Source: JAXFQS01 sp034178815
Lineage (GTDB): Bacteria > Verrucomicrobiota > Kiritimatiellia > RFP12 > DVOR01
Assembly: GCA_034178815.1 (NCBI GenBank)
Contig: JAXFQS010000074.1
Span: 1 to 9,945, forward strand
Direction of reading: 5' to 3'
Length of the DNA stretch: 9,945 bases
Below, in pieces: positions 1 to 6,794 of the stretch (position 1 is its first letter; each line of letters starts with the position of its first letter). The notes under the pieces were generated by a model that was not told the DNA's origin, made no database searches, and was given only the letters and a program-made list of their open reading frames with translations. Position numbers and translations under genes: made by a program.

Positions 1-1252
1 CGCCACAATCTACTGTGCGGACAACCCCGCGGCTGACCGGGGAATCCCCGGCTACTTTCTTGATCAGAACTTCGCCGAGATCAAGGACGAGGAGGCGCGC
101 ATCAAGAACATCCTGTATGAACTGAACGGGGATCGGATTGATGTGGAGGGAAAGAAATCGGGGGCGGTAAAGGGCTTCCTCAATTCCCTAGCCACCTCTC
201 AGCCCAAGGAGAAACTGGTCGTCGACTTCCCTGAAGTGTTTGAATGGAACCACAAGAAAGAGAGGGAAGAATCGGCCCAGCAGTACTACGACAAACTCTT
301 CTACCGCCTCTCCTGCATCGGCGTAATCGACGATATCGAAACCATCTACGACCAGACATACAAACGCTACCGCCTGCATATCGTCCGCCGCGCCAAGGGC
401 GAGTACTTCAAGTGCCTGCGCACATTCCTCTTGCGCTACTACGATGAGAAGCGTTCCGAAGAAGAGGTTCAAAAGGCCAAGGCCGAGAAAGGCAAGACAG
501 AAATCGACCAATGCATGCGCTATCTGGAGCGCTTCGTCAGAGACAACATCAAGAAAAAACGCCAGCAGGCCCTAGACGACATGGCAACCTTCTGCCAGAT
601 TGCAAGGGAGAAGGACTGGTTGGAGGCAAACGAGGAACTCAAGGACTTCATCTACTACTATTTCAACTCGAAATACGCCCGCAAAGGCTACACCGCAACC
701 CTCGACGGCACCCCGCAGCCCTACTCCCTAGTCGACGATACGGACAATGGCAGGCTCTGCAAACTTGAGTTGATCGAGAAATATATGCGCGTCACCGAAC
801 TGCATGACGCGGGGGCCACCCCTCTCGACAATGTCAAGCACCTGCTCGGCGCCCTCCGCCTCCTCTCCAGGGGCACAATCGAGCCCAACCCTGCCCTCTC
901 CATTCTCCACGCCTTTTGCCTCGCCTACCTTGGATTCAAACAGAACCCAGCCCCCTTCAAGGACGCAGTCAAAAAACTTGGCCGGGATGGGTTCGCTCTG
1001 CTGATTGAGCGCGAAAGCGAAAACAGAAATCAAGTTTGGAAACGCTTCGACCAGATAAAAGGCGAGTTCAAGATGCGGACAGACCTCGACGCCCGCACGC
1101 TAGACGGATTGTTCCAAGCCGCATGGGCCGACATCCATACCCTTCGCCTTGAGAAACAGTTGCACAGAATCAAGGATAAGCACGATGAAGAAGACCGAAG
1201 AGATAGAAGAAATGGTCAGCGATCAGATGGAAAAACTCCATCGCTCACTTGA
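1..1252 (+). CDS. C-terminal part of a large protein, probably a RecQ/DEAD-like helicase of an accessory (defence-type) locus; 5' end outside window
   Basis: The frame is open from base 2, so the gene begins before the window; the GTG at 143 is only an internal codon. 416 residues are visible, ending at TGA 1250-1252. No Walker or other helicase motif lies in this part. At local residues 90-130 a segment with YRLSCIGVIDDIETIYD and following beta-like residues looks like a winged helix. It resembles, from memory, the region after the motor in large RecQ-family helicases of defence islands, as does GYFLDQNF near residue 18. A long charged, mainly helical region follows (residues 133-345). The last ~23 residues are very hydrophilic and come from the overlap with the next gene. 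The downstream neighbours, a membrane coiled-coil protein and a nuclease-helicase, favour a role in DNA processing. The helicase assignment is inference; an unrelated large accessory protein remains possible. Confidence 0.5.
   Translation, partial: ATIYCADNPAADRGIPGYFLDQNFAEIKDEEARIKNILYELNGDRIDVEGKKSGAVKGFLNSLATSQPKEKLVVDFPEVFEWNHKKEREESAQQYYDKLFYRLSCIGVIDDIETIYDQTYKRYRLHIVRRAKGEYFKCLRTFLLRYYDEKRSEEEVQKAKAEKGKTEIDQCMRYLERFVRDNIKKKRQQALDDMATFCQIAREKDWLEANEELKDFIYYYFNSKYARKGYTATLDGTPQPYSLVDDTDNGRLCKLELIEKYMRVTELHDAGATPLDNVKHLLGALRLLSRGTIEPNPALSILHAFCLAYLGFKQNPAPFKDAVKKLGRDGFALLIERESENRNQVWKRFDQIKGEFKMRTDLDARTLDGLFQAAWADIHTLRLEKQLHRIKDKHDEEDRRDRRNGQRSDGKTPSLT
1172..1176 (+). promoter_or_regulatory. 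Ribosome-binding site that fixes the start of the coiled-coil gene
   Basis: AAGGA sits 8 nt before ATG 1185, inside the end of the upstream gene. The TTG at 1149 and the ATG at 1212 have no comparable site, so ATG 1185 is the preferred start. Confidence 0.6.
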
Positions 1253-2258
1253 GAAATTGACCCGGATTAGCGAGCAGGAGGTAGCCGTTCAATCTGTCGT
1301 CCGGGCGCTTGCACATGCCGGAGAAGAGCATGTCGAGCAGATAGAGGATCGCATCGGGGCTTTGGGAAATGGCCTTGGCAATGCTTGCCAGATCGTTGCG
1401 GAAACCCTTGCCAAGACCACGGGCGAGGCGAAGGCCTTGATAGAGTCTGAAGTTCAGAAACTCTCTCGCGCTTTGTCAGACGCCGGCGCCCCTCGGATCC
1501 GCGAATTATCCACTATCGCCGCGCGCTTTTCCGAGGATCTCTCCTCGCTTGGCGAATCCATTCGGAAAGAGGCGGAACAGTTGGAGAAGACGCTCTCTGA
1601 GCTCAGCCGATTCCCAGTTATTGAGGCGCTGAAAGAGTTTCGGCAAGACAGTGCCCATCAAACCGAGATGCTGGACCAGTCGATAGCCCGGAACAGGGCC
1701 GCCTTGGATGCTTTGGGACAGGCAATGGCTGCGCTTGCGAAGCGTTTGGGGGAACTCTCGGGGGAGGTCGATTCCTGTGTTCAAAGCAGGTGTGCGGCTC
1801 TCGACGATTGCCTCTCGAAGCAGGCGGCATCGTTGCAGATGGTTCGAGAGGAGTTGCTTGCCCGGGTGGGCGTGCTGGAGGGGCAGTTGAGCCAGCGGAT
1901 AGGGAAGTCTGCCGAGGAAGTGTTGTCGCGGCAGGCGGCTATCGGCAACCAGGTTCGGCAAGTTGGCGCGGGCCTGGCGGAATGGATGCAGGCGCAGTTG
2001 AAAGATGTGTCAAGCGGGGTTGCTACGCAGTTGCAAAGGGTGGAATCCCAACTTCAGGGTTCGACCCAGTCCGAGGGTTTGGCGATGCGGGAGGCTGTGC
2101 AGGAATGTGTTTCCCAACTAAGTTCCCGCTTGGATGAGATGGATAAGACTATCGGCGCGATTTTGTCGGGGCATCGCCGGATGAACAGGAAGATTTCTGT
2201 GATTCTCTTTCTTGCCTCAATTCTCGTGTTTGTCGTGCTTTCGACCGTCCTTGCATAG
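1185..2258 (+). CDS. Coiled-coil protein with C-terminal membrane anchor, function unknown
   Basis: This 357-residue protein matches no family I can name. Residues 1-330 are almost entirely predicted amphipathic helix, rich in Glu, Gln, Ala, Leu, Ser and Arg with heptad-like spacing (for example residues 83-140 and 205-320), as in chemoreceptor-type or MotA/ZorA-tail-like coiled coils. A basic stretch, HRRMNRK (330-336), precedes one hydrophobic segment of about 20 residues (337-356), and the protein ends there. By the positive-inside rule the coiled coil should be cytoplasmic and the protein tail-anchored. There is no signal peptide and no catalytic motif; Cys198, Cys203 and Cys209 are the only clustered cysteines. 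The start overlaps the upstream gene by 68 bp and the next gene begins 27 bp downstream, so co-expression is likely. Inference: a membrane scaffold or sensor for the flanking enzymes. The reading frame is secure; the role is not. Confidence 0.85.
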   Translation: MKKTEEIEEMVSDQMEKLHRSLEKLTRISEQEVAVQSVVRALAHAGEEHVEQIEDRIGALGNGLGNACQIVAETLAKTTGEAKALIESEVQKLSRALSDAGAPRIRELSTIAARFSEDLSSLGESIRKEAEQLEKTLSELSRFPVIEALKEFRQDSAHQTEMLDQSIARNRAALDALGQAMAALAKRLGELSGEVDSCVQSRCAALDDCLSKQAASLQMVREELLARVGVLEGQLSQRIGKSAEEVLSRQAAIGNQVRQVGAGLAEWMQAQLKDVSSGVATQLQRVESQLQGSTQSEGLAMREAVQECVSQLSSRLDEMDKTIGAILSGHRRMNRKISVILFLASILVFVVLSTVLA

Positions 2259-2270
2259 AGCATCTAGGCG

Positions 2271-2279
2271 TAAGGAGGA
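2271..2279 (+). promoter_or_regulatory. Strong Shine-Dalgarno site for the NERD-RecB-helicase gene
   Basis: TAAGGAGGA is a near-perfect complement to the 3' end of 16S rRNA. It lies 7 nt upstream of GTG 2286 within the 27-bp gap after the coiled-coil gene. It decides the GTG start over the internal ATG at 2340. Confidence 0.85.
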
Positions 2280-2285
2280 TTAGCG

Positions 2286-5200
2286 GTGAGCGTTGAGGTT
2301 TGGATTGGGGAGGAGTATGAGAACACGGGTGAGTCGGAGATGGTCTCGCAGGTGGTGCGCGAACTCGTGGAGGCGTTGAGGCCGCTGAGGGACGAGTTCC
2401 ACATTCTGTGCAATTTCTCGGTTCCGGGCTACACGAAGCAGTATCGCTCGTCGGTCGATATGGCGGTTTTGAAGGGGCGGGCTCTAGTCATTCTGGAGTT
2501 GAAGAACTACGGCGGCAAGATTGTACAGGGTGTGGGCGGAAAGTGGTACTGTGGTAGCGAGAAGGGGGAGGAGGTCAAGGGCGGAAGCAGGGGGCGTACG
2601 CCGCTTGGACAGGTGGCGGATTATCGCCGGCAGACGGCGGCTTTGATGAAGGAACATCAGTCGGTGTTCTTGTCTGAGGCAGGGGCGGTCGGCACATTCG
2701 ATTTCAAGAAGTTTGTTTCTGCGGCGATTGTCTTTTCGAACCAAGCGTCGGCGGATTGGGATGCGCTTAGGGAGGGGTGTTTGTGGCTGAAGGTGGTCCC
2801 GGTTTCGAAGGTTGCTGAGACGGTCTGTCAATTCGCCGGCGGGCGAGGAACTTGTCTGACGGACGGGGGCATGCGCGTGCTGGTGGAACAGGTGCTGGGG
2901 CTTAGGCGGGCGCATATGGTGAGGTCTACTCCGATGGTGCCGGGGGCGCAGAATGCTACGGCGGAGAAGCCGGTAGATTGTGCTCAGGAGGGGACTGCTC
3001 CGATGGGAGCTGAGGCTCTGGAGGAGGTGCTTGCTCCGGAATATGAGGCGGTGGCGCGGGTGTGGGAGTCGTCAGAGACGCCGCGCGAGAAGGTCGCGCG
3101 TCTGCACGGGCTCTTCCAGCAACTTCTTTGGGATCACTTCCGGCGGCGCTACTCGCCGTCGTCGGGCGCAACCGCCCGCGAGTTTCTGGCGGGGCTGTTT
3201 TCAGGCGAGGGGGATTTGCTGGCTTGGGTGAACCGGTTTCGTTTGCTGGGGAACCGTCTGGCGAGGGAGCCGGAACTGGAGGTTTCGGAGGCGGATTGGC
3301 GCGAGTCATTCAAGACCAGCTGCCTGACGATTCGGCACTTGAAGGGGACGCCGCTGCCCAGGCGTCTGGCGGATGAAGTTGACAGGATTGTCCACCGCGC
3401 GTGCGTATCTTACGGGGCAATAGGTAGCCAGGTTATCTATGCGGAGGTGTGTACCGTCGCCCCCGATAGGAAGGTTCTTTTCTGCGAGTCCGATACGGGT
3501 GAACAGGTCGAGGTCGTATGGAGCGGCGCGGGCGAGGGGAGCAACGTTGCCATCCCCGACTGCATCCACCCCGGCGCCTCCGTCAGCCTCATCCTCGATA
3601 CCCCCGCGAAGGACGCCGCCGGACGCCTCCGCGCCAAGCACATCGTCCTTGAGCCGGACTTCCTCATCTCCCCGCAGAGCATCGGCTACGCCCAGGAATT
3701 CGGCAACTCCGCGCTCTACTTCTGGCTCAACGCCATCCTCCCCGAACGGCTACTCAAGGACGACCGCTTAAGCGCCCTGCAGTTCCTCTTGCGAGGCGAC
3801 TTTGCCAACACCGCCTTGGCCGATGCCTGCGTCGGTAGCGGGGATAATCCCAAGACGCGCCTGAAGACCTTCTTCACCCAAAATCCACTTGAACTCACCG
3901 TCGCTGCTCCCGAAGGAAAATGGTTCAATGAGTGTATTCAGCAGGACGGTAACATCCAACGATTCATCACCAAAACAATCCCCGAAACCTACGGCGTTCA
4001 GCCCAACCAATGGCACCTCGAAGCCCCACTCTACTCCCCCATTTATGGCCTCGCCGCTCAGGTCGACGCACTCGCCTGCGACCCCAAGACCAAGACAGCC
4101 ACCATCCTCGAACTCAAGTCCGGCAAGTGGGATACCTATAAAGGAAACAAACCCAAGCGTGCGCACGCCGTCCAGCCCATCCTTTACGCCAGCCTCCTCG
4201 AATTAGCCCAAGGAATCCCACCCCAAGCCGTCAACCAAGCCCTCTGCTATGCTCAAGGAGTCGAGAACAGATGGACCTGTGAGCCCGACGGCATCCTATT
4301 CGGGAAAGAGGCTATTTCCAATGTGAGGGAGAACCCCAGTCGTACGGCGGAAAGCCTCCTCGTCGAGCACAGGAACGACATCATTTCATTGATTGAGTCC
4401 ATCCGCACAGGTACCTTCCGCTCGCTCGTCGGAAAGGCCACCATCGAGGGCTTTCGCCGGGAAGTGCCAGGGGATGAGCGGAGAAAGAAACTTTATGAAG
4501 AGTACTGGAAGAAACATCACTGGAAGTACATAGAAAAACTGCTCGATGCTTTCCACGGGGCGGACGCCATCACGCGCCTCTACCTCTACCGCTGGTTGCA
4601 ATTTCTCGTCGCCGAGATGGTCTACTCCAGCCGCGGCGGATTGCACAGAGCGGGGGGCGCGACTTGGCTTCGACCGCCCCAGGAGCGGGCTCGCGCAGGG
4701 CTCCGGCTGGCGAACCTCCGCATCAAGGGAACGCCCGAGAAAGACAAGCTCGGCCGCCTATTGTCGTTCGCGTTCGATACCACCCGCTCGCCGCTCAACA
4801 AGCATTGCTCCATACGCGAAGGCGACAGTGTCTTTCTCTTCCGCTCGTCAGGGAAGCCCGACGAAAGCATCGCCCATTCTCGCCTCTTCGCCGCCACCGT
4901 TGCCCGCCTGACCGCCGAATCGATTGCCCTGCAACTCGACAATCCGCAGGCGGAATCCCTCTTCGAAATCGCCCCCGACGCCGAGTATGCCGTCGAGCCC
5001 CGCCCCGCCACCTTCCACACCTCCAGCCTGCAAGGACTCGGTCAACTCCTAATCGGCAACGAGCGGCGTCGCAGGCTGGTTCTGAACCAAGAGATGCCTA
5101 CGACCGACCCCGACAGGTGCCTACCCATGGGGGACGAAGTTGTCAAGGAACGCTACCCATTCCTGCATACCTTGCTCCTCCGCGCCTGGCAGGCCCGCGA

Positions 5201-6578
5201 CTGGTTCCTGATTTGGGGTCCCCCCGGCACCGGCAAGACCAGCCGGGCCATGCGCGCCTTGGTCGACCTCTCGATGGCGACCCCCGGCATGCGCATCCTC
5301 CTGCTGGCCTACACCTACCGCGCCACCGATGAAATCTGCCGTATGCTCGAACAGAGAATCACCGGAGATTCCATCGCCCCGCCCGCTCTGGAAGACATCT
5401 ACTTGCGCCTCGGCAACCCTCTCAAGTGCCACCCCGAGCCCAACCCCTCGTACCGATTCGCGCACGAGATGGGCTTCGCCAATCGCGGCCAATTCCAGGA
5501 CTACGCCGACCGCGTCCGTATCGTCGTCGCGCCCGTCGCCGCCCTCGCCCCAGACCACCCCATCTTTGCCTATTACGGACACTTCGACCTCGCCATCGTA
5601 GACGAAGCCTCCCAACTTCTCGACGCACATATCCTCCCCCTCTTCTGCGCCACACGCCTTCCCGAGCCGGGCGAGAAACCCTCCCATTCCGATGACCCCC
5701 TGATAGGCAAATTCATCTTTATCGGCGACGACCGCCAACTCCCCGCCGTCGTCCAGCAAAGCCCGGAAGAGTCCCGCATTCGCGAGCCCCGATTGACCAA
5801 ACTCGGGTTCGTCGACTGCCGCGAATCCTTTTTCGAACGACTCCGCAGACTATCCCACGAACGCCCCGACTGGTTCGCCGCGCTCAAGACACAGTATCGT
5901 ATGCATCCGGCCATTGCCGCGTTCTGCAACGCCTGCTTCTACGACGGCAAACTCGCCAACGGCAAACTGCCCCATCAAACCGCCGGAATCCCCCAGCCGC
6001 TCTCTTCGGAAGACCCCTTCGCGCACTACACCTTGACCACCCGCTTCGGCTTTTATCCCATTCTCGACGAGACCGCGATGCCCCTCGAAAAGGTCAGTTC
6101 TCTGGAAGCCGAGTGCTGCGCGCGCATCATCCGCCTGCTCGTTTCCAACCCTTGCCGCGACCCGCTCCAGGAAGGCGAAGCGCCCCACTCCTATGACCCT
6201 TGCGATATCGGCGTCATCGTTCCTTTCCGCAACCAGATTGCCGCTGTGCGCGACGCGATTGCGCACTGCCTCGATGCCGAGAAAGCCAACGAAATCCTCG
6301 TCGACACGGTCGAGCGCTTCCAAGGAAGCGAGCGCTCCGTCATCCTCTTTTCGACCGTCATCCAGAGCCTTTCCGAAGCCTCCCTGCTCTCCGAGACCTC
6401 TGCGTCCGACGACGAGAACCCGTTCGACCGGCGCCTCAATGTCGCCGTCACCCGCGCCCGCGAACGCTTCTACCTCGTGGGCAACGACGCCGTCTTGCGC
6501 TACCTCCCCTGCTATGGCCAAATCCTCGACTGGATTGCCCGCCAGAGCGGCCCATTCGTGCCCGAGATTCCCTTCTAG
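2286..6578 (+). CDS. NERD + RecB/Dna2-type nuclease + SF1B helicase, single 1430-aa protein
   Basis: The first nuclease domain (about residues 35-150) looks like NERD: D58 in SVDMAV, E71 and K73 in ELKNYGGKI, Q109 in GQVADY. Residues 250-372 are helical and unrecognised; 383-460 are beta-rich and OB-like. A second nuclease domain (about 540-660) carries the RecB/Cas4/Dna2 signature: D594 in AQVDAL, E609 and K611 in ILELKSGK, then QPILYA from Q630. A beta-barrel-like stretch (810-890) precedes an SF1B Dna2/Upf1-type motor: Walker A GPPGTGKTS (978-986), motif Ia near 1007-1016, DEAS (1106-1109), GDDRQLPAV from 1147, QYRMHP from 1203, VERFQGSE from 1342, and NVAVTRAR from 1385. All motor motifs and both nuclease motif sets look intact, so an ATP-driven translocase or helicase that also cuts DNA is expected, probably in the cytoplasm. 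The Cys pattern of the Dna2/Cas4 Fe-S cluster is not apparent. It is the third gene of the cluster. Defence is the likeliest setting, repair the alternative. Confidence 0.93.
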   Translation: MSVEVWIGEEYENTGESEMVSQVVRELVEALRPLRDEFHILCNFSVPGYTKQYRSSVDMAVLKGRALVILELKNYGGKIVQGVGGKWYCGSEKGEEVKGGSRGRTPLGQVADYRRQTAALMKEHQSVFLSEAGAVGTFDFKKFVSAAIVFSNQASADWDALREGCLWLKVVPVSKVAETVCQFAGGRGTCLTDGGMRVLVEQVLGLRRAHMVRSTPMVPGAQNATAEKPVDCAQEGTAPMGAEALEEVLAPEYEAVARVWESSETPREKVARLHGLFQQLLWDHFRRRYSPSSGATAREFLAGLFSGEGDLLAWVNRFRLLGNRLAREPELEVSEADWRESFKTSCLTIRHLKGTPLPRRLADEVDRIVHRACVSYGAIGSQVIYAEVCTVAPDRKVLFCESDTGEQVEVVWSGAGEGSNVAIPDCIHPGASVSLILDTPAKDAAGRLRAKHIVLEPDFLISPQSIGYAQEFGNSALYFWLNAILPERLLKDDRLSALQFLLRGDFANTALADACVGSGDNPKTRLKTFFTQNPLELTVAAPEGKWFNECIQQDGNIQRFITKTIPETYGVQPNQWHLEAPLYSPIYGLAAQVDALACDPKTKTATILELKSGKWDTYKGNKPKRAHAVQPILYASLLELAQGIPPQAVNQALCYAQGVENRWTCEPDGILFGKEAISNVRENPSRTAESLLVEHRNDIISLIESIRTGTFRSLVGKATIEGFRREVPGDERRKKLYEEYWKKHHWKYIEKLLDAFHGADAITRLYLYRWLQFLVAEMVYSSRGGLHRAGGATWLRPPQERARAGLRLANLRIKGTPEKDKLGRLLSFAFDTTRSPLNKHCSIREGDSVFLFRSSGKPDESIAHSRLFAATVARLTAESIALQLDNPQAESLFEIAPDAEYAVEPRPATFHTSSLQGLGQLLIGNERRRRLVLNQEMPTTDPDRCLPMGDEVVKERYPFLHTLLLRAWQARDWFLIWGPPGTGKTSRAMRALVDLSMATPGMRILLLAYTYRATDEICRMLEQRITGDSIAPPALEDIYLRLGNPLKCHPEPNPSYRFAHEMGFANRGQFQDYADRVRIVVAPVAALAPDHPIFAYYGHFDLAIVDEASQLLDAHILPLFCATRLPEPGEKPSHSDDPLIGKFIFIGDDRQLPAVVQQSPEESRIREPRLTKLGFVDCRESFFERLRRLSHERPDWFAALKTQYRMHPAIAAFCNACFYDGKLANGKLPHQTAGIPQPLSSEDPFAHYTLTTRFGFYPILDETAMPLEKVSSLEAECCARIIRLLVSNPCRDPLQEGEAPHSYDPCDIGVIVPFRNQIAAVRDAIAHCLDAEKANEILVDTVERFQGSERSVILFSTVIQSLSEASLLSETSASDDENPFDRRLNVAVTRARERFYLVGNDAVLRYLPCYGQILDWIARQSGPFVPEIPF

Positions 6579-6643
6579 AGATGCCTTGGAGTTCCCCCTC
6601 AAAGTGCCTTCCAGCCGAATCCGAAGGTGCCTATCCGCAGCCC

Positions 6644-6659
6644 GGGCTTGCCAGAGCCC
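6644..6659 (+). terminator. Weak hairpin downstream of the nuclease-helicase gene
   Basis: GGGCT pairs with AGCCC around a 6-nt loop, 66 bp after the stop codon. The stem is only 5 bp and no T-run follows, so this is at best a weak or Rho-assisted terminator. No better terminator is visible between 6579 and 6732. Confidence 0.2.
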
Positions 6660-6732
6660 CCCGCTTGTGGTAGCATAATTCTCGTCGCGCCTGCCATTGG
6701 AAACCCCTTGCGCCGTCGATAGCGACAAACGA

Positions 6733-6762
6733 TTGGCATTTCGCCGCCCAAAAGCGTAGACT
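6733..6762 (+). promoter_or_regulatory. Candidate sigma70-type promoter of bioB-lysR
   Basis: TTGGCA (6733-6738) and TAGACT (6757-6762) are separated by 18 nt. Each differs from consensus at one or two positions. Transcription would start near 6769 and leave a leader of about 26 nt before ATG 6795. The ribosome-binding site in that leader is weak (AACGAG, 6781-6786). A short inverted repeat, GTCG-atag-CGAC (6715-6726), lies just upstream. I see no BirA, BioR or BioQ operator resembling those known to me. Confidence 0.45.
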
Positions 6763-6794
6763 ACTGGCAGCGCACTTCAGAACGAGTACCCATT

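Noticed and set aside
143..145. GTG at 143 as the start of the first gene
   Set aside because: The frame is open to the window edge with protein-like sequence before it and there is no ribosome-binding site, so it is internal.
1149..1151. TTG 1149 as start of the coiled-coil gene
   Set aside because: No ribosome-binding site, and ATG 1185 has AAGGA at good spacing.
6604..6642. Imperfect repeat of GTGCC-TTCC-like sequence after the helicase gene
   Set aside because: Only two short, diverged copies; within chance expectation for GC-rich DNA.
6674..6679. CATAAT as a second -10 upstream of bioB
   Set aside because: The nearest -35-like sequence (TTGCCA, 6648-6653) is 20 bp away, too far for a good promoter.
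5850..6728. 292-residue - strand open frame opposite the helicase motor
   Set aside because: It shadows conserved helicase motifs V and VI on the + strand; no family resemblance of its own.
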